The notes under the pieces: model-generated
The model's database searches: none
Seen by the model: the letters and a program-made list of their open reading frames with translations, nothing else
What the model was told of the DNA's origin: nothing
Shown: positions 1 to 10,923 of the stretch, one piece after another
Layout of the letters: each line of letters begins with the position of its first letter
Position numbering within the stretch: the stretch's first letter is position 1
Assembly (NCBI GenBank): GCA_037013495.1
Contig: CM072803.1
Coordinates: 15,208,001-15,272,000 of the forward strand
Length of the DNA stretch: 64,000 bases
Reading direction: 5' to 3'
Source: Hippophae tibetana
Lineage: Eukaryota > Streptophyta > Magnoliopsida > Rosales > Elaeagnaceae
Program-made: the position numbers and the translations under genes

Positions 1-203
1 AGCTTTGTGGCATCGAGTTTGGGATATAGAAGCTTCTGGCGCTTGGGCAACACGTTGGTGAGTTGGCAGATTCGCCGCTTCAACTCGCCTACCGTATCAT
101 CTCCACAAACACGGACTGTGTACTCTTTCCCACTCCATTTCACCATCAGTGTCAGCTCTTCTTCCGAGCACGACGACGTTGAGTCCGAGACTTCACGGGC
201 CAT
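1..203 (-). CDS. UBLCP1-like ubiquitin-like-domain CTD phosphatase, first exon (partial)
   Basis: Reading the minus strand from the ATG at 203-201 gives 67 uninterrupted codons that run off the left edge. After an acidic, Ser-rich leader of about 16 residues comes a ubiquitin-like fold: LTLMVKWSGKEYTVRV (residues 17-32), then GDDTVGELKRRI and LPKRQKLLYPK. This pattern of a beta strand, a Lys-rich helix and an L-P-x-RQKLL loop is typical of the N-terminal domain of UBLCP1, a nuclear phosphatase family that acts on proteasome and RNA polymerase II CTD substrates. The catalytic HAD domain (DxDxT) would lie outside the window. The ATG has an A-rich upstream context and a G at +4 (AAAATGG), which is good for plants. 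No in-frame stop interrupts it. Family membership rests only on the ubiquitin-like domain, so another ubiquitin-like-domain protein is possible. Confidence 0.72.
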   Translation of the reverse strand, partial: MAREVSDSTSSCSEEELTLMVKWSGKEYTVRVCGDDTVGELKRRICQLTNVLPKRQKLLYPKLDATK

Positions 204-2040
204 TTTTTGGCTTCTGAATTCTATTTCTCGAAACGACAAAACCCTCCCACTTGCTTCGATTGTAACATAAAATTACGATAAATATATAGATAAACTTACC
301 TTCACATAATTTATAATGTGTTTATAAATAATAAAGGTGTTTATCGTTTAAGAATATTTTATCATATCACACTATAAATACAAATTTAAATATAAATTAT
401 TGTGTACATGATATTTATAATAAAGTAAAACACTTTTATCTACAAATTAAAAATAAGTGATATATAAATTAATTATGGGAAAAAAGTCTCTTATTTTTAA
501 AAAAATATATTTTAGCCATTAGTTTTTTTTAAAATATATTATAAACTCATTATTTATTTTTAAAGTAAAAATAAATTTATTTTAAAATAATTATTTTAAT
601 TTAATTATAACTTAGATATGTAAATATCATGTCTTATCATAAATAAGAGATAAACTATCACTAATAAAAATAATTAAGAATGGTTGATTTTTGAAAAGAA
701 AAATAACATTTTTTTATTAACATATTTACTCATTTTTTATGATATTACGTGAATTTTATATTTAAACTATGACATATTGTAAAAGTCAATTAACATGAAA
801 GAAAATAGATATATTGAGAAAAAATAAATATCTTTTAGTCATTTTCATATTTGTGGTTAGAGATATAAAGTTACATTTCATATTTTATTTAATATTTTTA
901 ATAAATTTATTGTATAATATTATCTTTTTTTTTTTTAATATTATCGTATTTCACTTTATTTCATTTAGATTGTAATACTAATAAGTCTAATTTTAAATAT
1001 ATATTAAATCATTTTTTTATTAAAATTATATTATAAATAATAATATATCATATTTTTTATTACTTTTATATTCTTTCTTATATCACTTAAATCTATTAGT
1101 GACAAATAAGATATCTTAAATAATATTGTTTCATTATCATCTCATCATTAAAAATTAAGTGAGATAAGATAAAATGAGTTTTAAAAATTAATAGACTATA
1201 CTATAAATCTCATTAATATTTCATCTCAATTTATAGATCTATTTCTCACTTATATTTATTATTTATTTCTGTTTCATTGAAAACTAATATATAATATTTC
1301 CCATCAATTTAGAGAAACATCTTTGATCATTGATGAAAAATGAATAAAAATAATGTTTATTATTATTTCTATAGCTTAAATTTTAAAAGAGTTTATTTTT
1401 GAATTTTTTTTAACATCATATCATGGTTGAAGGTTTTGTGTTTAAGTCCAACTAACTTTACTTCTTAAAATAAGTATTTAATTTACATAGTGTATAGTGT
1501 TAACACTTAAGAGAGTGATATATGTATTCAAATAATGTTATTTTTTTCTAAATAACTTAATGATGTGAAACAAGAAGAGAAACAAAAATAAAATAATAGA
1601 TCAAGTTGGGAAAGAAAAACAACAATTAAGTATAGAGATTTAGATCCCAAATTTTAGGAAAAATATAAAAAACTAAAAGGAGAATTCATTCAAAATCAAG
1701 TGTTAACTAACACATTTATCAATAAGCATTTATTTTAGATATTATTTAAAAATATTTAAAATTCAAGTGAAGATAAATATAATCCATAATAAATTATAAT
1801 AAAATAAAAAATAGATAATTATTAATAATTTAAATAACATTATTTCTATTCCCACGGTTTATCTTCTATTGAGAAGAACTGGACTCCAACAAATGTAAAA
1901 GAAAGGAATTTAAGGCATAAAATTGTCATTTTCTTTTTCGTTGCCGCTCGAAACATCCATATTATACCCATGAATAATGATACTGTCTTCATTCACCTTA
2001 ACTTTATTGGGGTATTTTACTGGAAAGAGATTTAAGTTTT
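204..2040. other. AT-rich intergenic DNA upstream of the UBLCP1-like gene
   Basis: Very AT-rich with long A and T runs, no open frame above noise and no recognisable repeat ends. The first few hundred bases must hold the promoter and 5' UTR of the minus-strand gene at 1-203, but I cannot single out a TATA box among the many TA-rich stretches. Confidence 0.6.
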
Positions 2041-2594
2041 TATATAATAGTTTAAGTGCAGTTAGGACATCGAGAAAACCATATGACCTTTAGTATGGCA
2101 ATAGTGACACTTAATTTGGGTTCCATAAGAAGAAGTTGGCTATGTTAGATTGGAGAACCTCAGATTGGACAAGTTGACAACCTCATGTTGGTGTTGGAGG
2201 AGCAAGAAAACCACATTTGGGAAGCTGAATATGTCTAAGCTTCTAAGGCTTTGTGATATGCTTCTTTTATAGAGGAAAATGAATGCATAGAAACAACCTT
2301 CTTAATCTCTAATTTTAGACCACTAAGGAACCAAGTAATAGTAATCCATAAATATTTTCTAATATCATAACAAATTGTTAGCTTTTCAAAGCAAGAAATG
2401 TATTCCTTGAAGTTAAAGAAGGCTTGTCAAGCCGAGTAATTGATGCATTAGTCTTGTTCTACGGAGAACAAGGAAGATGGAGTAGTCATACTGAGAGAAA
2501 CAAATTGATAGGAATGACTCTCTACTTTCCAATTATTACCTTCTTTAGAAAGTTATCTCTCTAAAGCAATCATTTCCAAACATATGAATGAATT
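2040..2594 (-). pseudogene. Possible copia gag remnant with a decayed zinc knuckle
   Basis: On the minus strand, 2109-2064 reads C-H-Y-C-x4-H-x4-(M), a CCHC nucleic-acid-binding knuckle in which the last Cys has become Met. The surrounding 500 bases are less AT-rich than their neighbours and give short open stretches broken by many stops in all frames. This is consistent with an old retrotransposon gag. No other domain can be recognised, so the call is tentative. Confidence 0.3.
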
Positions 2595-3700
2595 TGTTAG
2601 ACTTAGCCTAACTCAACTCAAGTTTATATGTGTAATGAAAGTCTAGTACATGACTGATGTGTGACATACCAATCTCCCTCAACATCGGCTAGTGTTCTTG
2701 GTCGACACTGAGTGAGCGGAGTGATTGTCACACAAATTATGTGTGCAATGAATACACAAGTATATGTATTGTAACAAGTAATATAATGATAAGTAAAAAT
2801 CATTCTCACTAAGATTATTTTATTATAAACTAATTTTTAAAGCTAAAAATAATAAAAAACAATTTTTTTGGTGTTTTTATATTTTAAGGAAGTAAAATTA
2901 AAATAAATAACAATAATTAATTAAATCAGATTTTATGACTAAAAAGATATACGAAAAAATATCTAGGAATACTTAATCCTCCATTTTTCTAAACATGTGA
3001 ATCGCTAAAATACTTCCAATATAATTATCAATTGAATCTAACTTAGCATGTATTCATCTCTCAAATAAACTACACACCATATAGTAATTAATTTAATCAC
3101 ACTCTCATGACAATTAAATTGCATACTACTCATTAAGTTCATCAATTATGAATCACATGCATAAGAATCATATATCTCTACCTAGAAACCATGCATGTTA
3201 TTTAATCAAGATAAATAATTAAATCTCTCAAATCTATTTAATTGACTCTATAAATAAATTGTTGATCAAACAATTAATAGCATATAAATCAGATTAAATA
3301 ATATAATTAAATTATAATTATAATTGGGGTAAAATATTAAATCATCACATGGTGAAAATTGGGTTCATAAGATCCATGGATTAATAAATTAATTACACAT
3401 AATTGTGTTCATAAAGAAAGACATAAAATTGATAAAAAAGAGTTGAAAATAAATACAATCAATCTCTTGAATTGTAGTAGTAATTTCCTCTTGAATCTTC
3501 ACCAAAATTGTGTTTTCTCTTGATTTTTTTGTATTTTCTCTCTTTTTAGTTCCAAAAAATTACCAAAACTATGCTAATGGAGGCAAATTAGGGTTCATGG
3601 AGTAATTAAGGGCTTAAATAAAACTCAGGTGTGATATGGACTATGAGATCAGCTTCAGATTAAGGGTTACGATCAAAATAAGCAAAATTGACATTTCCAA

Positions 3701-3719
3701 CCAATCATAGTGTGACACG
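3701..3719 (+). promoter_or_regulatory. CCAAT-N10-CACG composite site (plant ERSE-like) in LTR-B copy iii
   Basis: CCAAT at 3701-3705, exactly ten bases, then CACG at 3716-3719 inside CACGTGGC. This is a perfect match to the plant ER-stress response element form bound by NF-Y with a bZIP factor. It is antisense relative to its LTR. Confidence 0.55.
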
Positions 3720-4047
3720 TGGCATCGAAAAATGTATTGGGATAATTAGGGAACGACGTGTGGTAGGGGAGACCGATCAGAGTCAACGCTCATTGAGTCA
3801 GTGACACATGGCGTGACATGATTCATGGAAATGGAAGGCATGACGCATAGGTGGAATGAGCGAAGTAATGATGTAGCAACACGTGGCATGACGCGTTGAC
3901 CAATTTTCGAACTTGGATTAAACGCCATGTTGACACGTGACACATGTTCCGTCCTCCTCACACGTGGTGTGACATGATTCGCTCTCCATTCTTGCGTGGC
4001 GTCTGTGCGGTTTGCCCAATCAAATCCTCTAATTGTGTGGTATGCCA

Positions 4048-4066
4048 CGTGGCAACTCCTGATTGG
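4048..4066 (-). promoter_or_regulatory. CCAAT-N10-CACG composite site (plant ERSE-like) in LTR-B copy iii
   Basis: The plus strand reads CGTG (4048-4051), ten bases, ATTGG (4062-4066), so the minus strand is CCAAT-N10-CACG. It also fits the mammalian CCAAT-N9-CCACG form. It lies in the sense direction of the LTR, about 160 bp downstream of the LTR's 5' end. Confidence 0.55.
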
Positions 4067-4471
4067 TCCTGTGTTAAAAATCTCAAAAATTATATTTTCA
4101 ACCATTTTCACTAAAAAGTTTATATTTTAATTTTTTTGGCTATAAAAATACTATTTATTAAATAAAATAAGTAAATATTAAGTAAAAAAATGTGTTAATG
4201 ACTCTATTTTTATAGAGTTATCACATAGTTGTCCCCTGATCAAACCCAAGTGTTGAGTGCAACACCAGGCTCCTAAACGCCGATAAGAAGCAAGGGAACT
4301 AGCTCTGATACCATATTAGACTTGAACCTAACTCAACCCAATAAAAACCTAACTCAAAGTTAAATGCACAATGAAAGACTAGTACCTGGTCGATGTGAAA
4401 CTTAACAGCCCCACCCCACATTCTTAAAACTTAGTGCCGACCAGGACCACTTAGTCGATGTGGAGTGGGGT

Positions 4472-4800
4472 TGTTAAGTCCCATATCGGCCAAGTACTAG
4501 TCTTTTGTTGCCCATATAACCTTGGGTAACCCTTAACTAAATGTGATCTTATCGAGTTGAGTTAGACTCAATTCTAACATAGTATCAGAGATAGTTCTCT
4601 GGCTTCCCATCGATGCCCAAGAGCCTGGTGGTATGCTCACCCTTGGGCTTCACCCATTCAGTGCCAACCAATACCACTCAACCGATATGGAAGGGGTTGT
4701 TAAGTCTCACATCGACCAGGTATTAATCTTCCACTACACATATAACCTTATACAACTCTTAACTTAATGAGATCTTGTTGAGTTAGACTCAAGTCTAAAA
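4472..4800 (+). mobile_element. TRIM (terminal-repeat retrotransposon in miniature)
   Basis: Terminal repeats of about 105 bp lie at 4472-4579 and 4698 to about 4800. Both start TGTTAAGTC, contain an ACATCG/ATATCGGCC box and a CTTAACT-AATG-GATCTT segment, and end near TCTAACA. Directly after the left repeat, 4580 onward reads TAGTATCAGAG, a slightly decayed primer-binding site. A purine-rich tract (GGAAGGGG, about 4689-4696) precedes the right repeat. The internal region is about 118 bp and cannot encode a protein, so movement would depend on another element's enzymes. Confidence 0.75.
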
Positions 4801-4821
4801 GTAATAATTTTCCTTAAGCAT

Positions 4822-5050
4822 TCAAAAACAAATCATTCTGCAGACCCAAGTGTTGAGTGCACCCAAGATTTTGGGAGATTGTTTTAGAAAATCCCAAATA
4901 GCTTTGGATATCACAGTTTGATTAAATTCTTCAATTTTTTTAAAACCATACCCATCCCAATCTTTTGGTTTACACAAATAATCCCAAGAGATTTTGTGAG
5001 AAATACATTGTTTTATAAACACCACGTGTCCACTAAATTCTTTTTATTAG
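4822..5050 (-). pseudogene. LINE (L1-type) reverse transcriptase C-terminal fragment
   Basis: An open stretch on the minus strand contains KISWDYLCKPKDWDGYG followed by a helix-like segment ending near AIWDFLKQS. The pattern 'SWxxLCKPKxxGGxG...FNxAxxxKxxW' is typical of the region after the reverse transcriptase domain in plant L1-type non-LTR retrotransposons. Only about 65 codons survive, and endonuclease and catalytic core are absent. It is a short dead fragment. Confidence 0.5.
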
Positions 5051-5059
5051 AGAGTTTGT

Positions 5060-6400
5060 AGTCTTACTGTTGTACCATCTGTAAATAAATATATATGAAA
5101 GGCCCTCATCATTCTATACTGTAGTAGTTTTCAAACACTTTCATCATTGATGTGTAATGTATCTTGAAAGTGTTCGTTGAATAAATTTAAATATTTTGAA
5201 AAACAAAATTTATCAAAATAACTTTACTTGATTGCATAAAAGCTTGGATCTCAATCATCTAATTTGTTCTTTAAATGATCATGGATACATTAAAACTCTA
5301 CTTTTATGTTTTGTCTAATATGTAGAAAGTGGCCAAGATATTCAAAAGAACCTGTAGCTTGTGTTATTAAATTTTAGAAAGTTAAATTTAATCTAAGGCG
5401 CTTATAATTTCAACTTAGATAAAAGGAGAAGAATTCAAAAACATTATATTTCTAGGATTTTGAAATCTACTAATATTTAGTTGATTAATTATTTGATTTC
5501 CAAATTAATTTAACAAGTGTAGAATTCACACTCAAAATCAATTCACGGCAACTCATAAAAAAAATATAAAATAAGCACATTTTTAATTGAATATATTGAA
5601 AGTTTTTTTTTGCTTAAACTAGCTATGTTATTAAACATTTAATGAATTAATTTTATGAAAAGAAAACAAATAATGAAAAATTCACATTAATCTTTGAATA
5701 AGTAAATTTAGACAAATTAAATAAATATTCTAATAATATATAATATTAGACATTATATATGAAAGAAAGTATAATTTAATTAACAATTAAGTAAAATCGT
5801 AAGTATCAATGAACAAATGATAAGAATTAATAAAATTATTCCACCAAATAAGGCTTCGTACTTAATCCTACAAAAATATTTAATCAGAATATAAGAATGC
5901 AACCCATCGTGAAGAAGTGACATAATGATTCTCTATCTTCTTATTACTACTTTTGTCTAACTCTTTTTTTTTTTTTTTTTCTCTTTTCTAAGTTCATATT
6001 AAACCCACTTTTTATAGTAATTGATTCCACCATCTTCAATTTTTTGCTGATACATAAGAGATTTTAAATTTTAATTAAATTTAATTTAAAAAATCAAATA
6101 GAAGTTCAAATAAGAATGTAATCTACATTTATTTTCTTCTTTATTCTTTATAGTGTATAATCTTATTTGTATTTTCTTGACCGATTTTATCTTATTTAAA
6201 ATTTACGTAATAATTAAATATTATTAATTAAACATATAATAAAATAATAAATATAAATATATAAATGTACTAACAAAATTGAATTAAGTGATAAACAAAG
6301 TATTATTAATATCCAAATCAACGATATGATTTAAGAAATATATATTAAAGGTTTTCTAAAATGAAACTTTGCCCAAATATATAAAGAATGTACTAAAATG
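5060..6400. other. AT-rich DNA, no gene seen
   Basis: AT-rich with a T run at about 5964-5980. No coding frame, no terminal repeats and no repeat partner elsewhere in the window that I can see. Confidence 0.5.
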
Positions 6401-6620
6401 TTAGAGCTTTGAGCATAAAACACAGAATCAACGAAGAGTTAGGATTTGAGATTATGTGCCAGTCTTGTTTCGCAAGAAGATCCAAATTAAAGCTTTCAAG
6501 ATCTCTGAATCCTAAACGACCAAATGTTTTTGGAAGACACATTTCTTTTCAAGAAAGCCAATTAATGCCTCAAATTTTTTTTATTTTTCCACCAAAAATT
6601 CATAATCAAGTGATTAATCA

Positions 6621-6955
6621 TGTTAAGTATCCTTGTCCCACATCGAATAGGAACAAAGCAGCAAAGCTGCTTATAAGTTTAGGTAACCCTTAACTTAATG
6701 AGATCTTATAAGGTTAAGTTAGGCCTGAGTTTCTGACATGGTATCAGAGCTGGACCTAGTCTTTATGTGCTTGAACCTAATTGGGCTCTACCACAGTCTC
6801 ACCGTGGTGCTAATGTCCACCTTTGTCTGCCGTGTGGAGGGGACTATTAAGTATCCTTGTCCCACATCGACTAGGAACAAAGCAGCAAAACTGTTTATAA
6901 GCTTAAACAACCCTTAACTTAATGAAATCTTATTGGGTTGAGTTAGGCCTAACCA
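6621..6955 (+). mobile_element. TRIM element with initiator Met-tRNA primer site
   Basis: Left repeat 6621-6738 starts TGTTAAGTATCC and ends in CTGACA. It is followed at once by a perfect TGGTATCAGAGC primer-binding site (6739-6750). About 94 bp of internal non-coding sequence ends in a purine tract (TGTGGAGGGGAC, about 6833-6844). The right repeat 6845-6955 matches the left closely but starts TATTAAG and ends GGCCTAACCA. AATCA lies immediately before the left repeat (6616-6620) and again at 6955-6959, a likely target duplication. The whole element is about 335 bp and non-coding. It is a distant relative of the TRIM at 4472. Confidence 0.82.
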
Positions 6956-6959
6956 ATCA

Positions 6960-9300
6960 TATCATAAAACTTGTCGGGAAGCTTAAAAACACTTATAACA
7001 TACAAGAGGACAGAATAGAAAAGATTTCATCCCGAACAGAGTTCATAACATTGGAACTAAAAACCATGGCAGATTTTTATTATCTATTAAAAAAAACTAT
7101 AATACACTAACCCACGAGACAACAACCTTTATTCACAAGGTAAGAAACGTTGGTTCTTAGTCTTTTTTTCTACCGCTCCTCCTCCTCCTTCAAATATCAA
7201 AGGAAAAGTCAAACGATCAGTCTAAGTAAATACTAGAAAGCTTGAAGAAGGAGGGATTTCTTAATTTCCGAGGCTCTCTTGTAAGCTGATGGATTTTCTT
7301 ATAAATTAAAATGGGAGTCAATTAACTTCTTTTTTTGTGTCATTAATTAAAATAAAATAAGTATCTAATTTTCTCACCTTTTTACCCATATTTTCTCTGT
7401 CACCTGTTAACTTTCTTATCATACATTTATTCAGTACACTCAAATGTTATTAAAAAATTGTTAGGCCGATTAACTTAAAAAGAATTCTTAAAAATTATTT
7501 TTAAATTATTATATACAATTAATTTTTTTATCATTTTAAAAAATAATAGGTTATTTGATTATTGTTTTAAAAACTATTGTAAAGAACAAATATATAAAAA
7601 TATATTTTTCAATATGTACGATAAAATTATTTTAAATGTTAAATATTTTTATTTAAAATATTATACTTTTACCATAATTTTAAATATTTTTCAATGAAAT
7701 AGAAAAATTAAAAATATTAAATAATATTCAAAATTAATAAGTCATCAAAGTGATAAAATTAATATAACATATGATGATATATCTTTATTTTTTTTTCTTT
7801 TCTTAGGAACTATTTTGTGTAGTATTTCTTCTATTTTATTTTAGAGCTCATATGATATCTTATTATACACTTTAGTTTCTTCATTAATTTAAAATTTTTA
7901 TTATAATTTTAATATTTGATCGATTTTGTTGCGAATTAAACTTTATTCAATAATAAATCTTAATAATACTACATATTAAAATAATTAATTGTGTAATAGT
8001 TTTTTATATAACTTGAAAACACAACATAAGATTTATCCAAACTCGAAATGAGTTCTACAATAAACAAAATATGATACAACACGATAACTAAAAATAATTA
8101 AATTAATATTTTAATAAAATGATGAGTTTAAACCCTTTAATATATATAAGTATGTAATTGTTAAAAAATAAAAACAATAAAAAGTACAACAACAATGAAG
8201 ATCTTTAAAACGTGTCAAATTAAAATAGATAATAATATTTTCACCATAATTTTTGTAATATTATAATAAAAATGTATAATATATTTATCTTATTTTAAAT
8301 ATTAATTATATTTTAATATTATCATTATCGAATAAAAAAGTATAAATAATAAATTATATTTATAATAATAATAATTTACATTATGATAATACTATTATCC
8401 ATTAAAATAAAAATATAATATTATAATCGTGTCTGTGAAGAAATTAAGAAAAATCCCACTAAAACAAATGTTCAAATGGTACCTAAATTATAAGCTCGAG
8501 TCTGCCTTTTCGGAAATGTTTTTAGATGTTTTGAAAACATGTATTACATTTTTCCAAATTTTTGTTTTTAAGGAGACATAATTTTTAAAAATTATGACCT
8601 GTTAATTATTTTTAAAATTAATTTTTTATTTTAAACATAAAAAATAATTTATAAATTATTTGGCCGGAAAAAACCCAAAATCTTTCTTATAAACCTATGG
8701 TTTCTCTTTGCTCGAGAAAATTAAGATAAATATATCCTTTTTAACTTTTTATTTATTATTTATTAAAAACTAAGTAATTTCATTAAAATTTAAATAGTAT
8801 TTTTATATATTATAATTATAATTAATATATTATTTTTTATTATATATAATTATGTATATACGATTGTAATTATCAATAACATTTTATTGTATTAATTATG
8901 ATATATTATAAATAGATTTTTTTTGAATTTAAATACACAAAAGAATACATGTAAATATTTACACATAAAACAAAATCCAATTTTTTAACTAAAACATTTT
9001 TTTTTCTTTTTTTCCACATCCTGCATATGGAAAATAGGAGTGCCACGTTCAAATAATGGCAACTTTGAATTTTTATAAAGACAAATTTCTTCAACAAATT
9101 TTAATGTATTTAAAGAAAAATCAAACTTGAAAAAATTGATTTTATTACCTATTCACAAAAACAAGAGTTATAGTTTTGTACTAGAATTATAAATCACGAT
9201 CCTATTCTATTGTGTATAATTACGATTGGCCAAATACAAAATAAGAAAATAAATAACTAAGTATCAATCTACAATATTGACTTCCTTATTTTGTGTGATC
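6960..9300. other. AT-rich intergenic DNA, no gene seen
   Basis: Highly AT-rich, with a slightly more balanced patch at about 7130-7310 that contains a CTCCTCCTCCT tract but no sustained frame. No terminal repeats or structural RNA recognised. Confidence 0.5.
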
Positions 9301-9309
9301 TTTTTTAAC

Positions 9310-9823
9310 ACTTTCTCTCAAATTGGAGTGTATGTTTATGACACCCAACTTGTTGAGCAATACTTCAAATTGTGTCGAACTCAATGGCTTAGTAAAAAAA
9401 TCAACTGGTTGATTCATGGTTCGTACGTAAGCTATTCATATCATCCCTTCTTGAATCTTTCCGTGCACTAGGTGAAAATCTATCTCTGTGTGCTTTGTTC
9501 ATTCATGGATTACCGGATTGGAAGCAATATGCATAGCGGCTTGATTGTAGAATAAGAGTATAACTCGTTGTGTGTGATTTACTCTCAAACCTTTAAAGAT
9601 GTTTTTCAGCCATGTAATCTCACAACAAGTAGTATCCATAGAACGATATTTTGTCTCTACACTTGATCGAAATACAATGCTTTGCTTCTTTGTTTTCGAA
9701 GAAATTAGTGCTTGGCCAAGTATAATGCAATAACCAGTTATCAACACATCGAGCCCAATCAGCATCACAAAATGCCTGTAATTGTAATAACCTGTGAAAG
9801 ATAAGAAAATTCCTCGCCCAGGT
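9310..9823 (-). pseudogene. Copia-A RNase H (C-terminal end of pol)
   Basis: Minus-strand reading gives the run FCDADWARC (RNase H first Asp region), then TGYCIILG-like, SKTKKQS, SSVETKYRSM, CEITWLK, N-PVIHE and, after stops, TKHTEIDFH and PVDFFTKPL. These are the ordered landmarks of copia RNase H. E has become T in the normally conserved E-A-E-Y. Several stops and at least one frame change are present. The 5' end of the fragment abuts the solo LTR at 9829, and the coding sense continues upstream beyond 21225. Confidence 0.8.
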
Positions 9824-10494
9824 GTTTGTGATAACTGTATTTTATATAGTTATTTTCATCTATTTTATTAATTATAATTGTTATATTTTTAATGTTTTTT
9901 GTTAATTTTAGTTTAATAAATTAGTATTTACTGTTTTTTATATATTTTAAGAAAATTAAATAATTTGTATCGAAAAAGTACTTAATTGCAAATTTGTGTC
10001 CAAAAATATAATTTCAAATAAAAGTGTGTTTAGTTGCAATTTATAAAAGTCGAAAATATAATTTAAATTAATATCGGGTTTCATTTTAATTATTAAAAAT
10101 TTTAAAAATTAATTTAAATTAGAAAAGGGCTAAACTGTAATTAAAGAAAGTTGAAATTGTAATTTGAATTAAATTTGTGGGCCAAAATGAAATTAATTAA
10201 AGCTTAATTTTTTGCGCAGGTGAGAAGAATCCGCGCGCCATACAGCACGCGCGAAACGTGGGTCATCCCATCAGCAAAGAAACGGCTACGATGCGCGCGT
10301 TCTTTTCACACCCGACCAAATTGCGTGGGTTCAGATTTTATCTTTCACGCGGCTCGGTGTCCGAGTGGGGCCCACCTACCGCGTAGGCCAGCGTGTAGGT
10401 GGGACCCACGTGTCTGACGCGTCGAGCCGCTATCCCCACGTTACGCGCGCCTCTGATCCCGTGCGCTGATCTCTGCGTGCAACCGTATCTTCAA

Positions 10495-10751
10495 CTAATA
10501 AAATAATGCCACGTGTCCACACTAATCTTTTCAACAAATCAGAGGATGCCACATGTCCCACTCTATTTTTCAGCCAATCAGGTGATGCCACGTGGCATGT
10601 TACGATGAGCGCGAAAGCACAGGATCAAGCCCGCGTTACAGCCGTTGTCTCCCGTGCAACAATCTATCGTGTGCCCGTTTCCCGCAGCCAATGAAATGCT
10701 GTCATGTGTCCGCATTAATTCCTTGCAGCGAATCAGACACTGACACGTGGC
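10495..10751 (+). promoter_or_regulatory. Array of CCAAT-N10-CACG modules with G-box/ABRE cores in LTR-B
   Basis: Five modules share the same layout, a CCAAT-like box then exactly ten bases then a CACG-like core: 10495 (CTAAT...CACG), 10535 (CAAAT...CACA), 10574 (CCAAT...CACG, perfect), 10688 (CCAAT...CATG) and 10729 (CGAAT...CACG). Neighbouring modules are 39-41 bp apart where adjacent. Full CACGTGGC cores lie at 10589-10596 and 10744-10751. The array ends about 165 bp upstream of a TATA box. The layout is that of plant ER-stress response elements (NF-Y plus bZIP) and also offers ABRE/G-box sites. Its activity is inferred. Confidence 0.6.
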
Positions 10752-10916
10752 ATGCACTTTGAATTAAAAATCCGAACGGTGCCTCTCTGTGTACGCGTGA
10801 TTTTAAAAAAACATTTTCAATATCGAAAATCGATACGGGTGATTTTTATTTTTCGATACAAATTTTTACACGTTTATTTTTAAAAAAATGTAATATTTTA
10901 GATGTATTTTTTTAGC

Positions 10917-10923
10917 TATAAAT
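10917..10923 (+). promoter_or_regulatory. TATA box of LTR-B
   Basis: TATAAAT, placed about 1.09 kb from the LTR start and just downstream of the CCAAT/CACGTG array, in the position expected of an LTR core promoter. Confidence 0.5.

Larger units (their letters stand above)
2722..4223 (-). repeat. LTR-B family solo LTR, reverse orientation (copy iii)
   Basis: On the minus strand this begins TGATAACTC with a hairpin (ACTCTAT-TTTT-ATAGAGT on the plus strand at about 4201-4218). A CACGTGGC-rich block follows (3700-4070), then a T-rich transcribed-looking region, ending near 2722 in a segment like the 3' end of the LTR at 9829-21219. The hairpin end and GC-rich block align closely with 32985-33468 and more distantly with 9829 and 24476. 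Unlike the other solo LTRs here I see no clean 5-bp target duplication (CGGAG on the left, CATAG on the right), so the exact ends are uncertain. Confidence 0.6.
2595..4407 (-). mobile_element. TRIM element in inverted orientation, split by a solo LTR
   Basis: Two copies of a roughly 95-bp terminal repeat face left: 2595 to about 2671 and 4314-4407. Both read (on the minus strand) as a TGTTAAG/TGTGACA-type start with a CACATCG-like box, and end near AAGTCTAACA. Directly inside the right copy, 4313-4302 is TGGTATCAGAGC on the minus strand, the initiator Met-tRNA primer-binding site. The internal part resembles the internal part of the plus-strand TRIM at 4472-4800 and has no coding capacity. 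Between the terminal repeats lies a reverse-oriented LTR (2722-4223) that inserted later. Confidence 0.6.

Noticed and set aside
7-270. Plus-strand open frame of 87 codons at the left edge
   Set aside because: It is the antisense shadow of the UBLCP1-like exon, whose minus-strand reading gives a recognisable ubiquitin-like domain.
6409-6693. 94-codon plus-strand frame
   Set aside because: It runs into the left LTR of the TRIM at 6621 and has no recognisable domain.
10220-10694. Two Arg-rich open frames in a GC-rich patch
   Set aside because: They lie in the LTR-B promoter region; GC-rich non-coding DNA lacks stop codons by chance and no protein similarity is seen.
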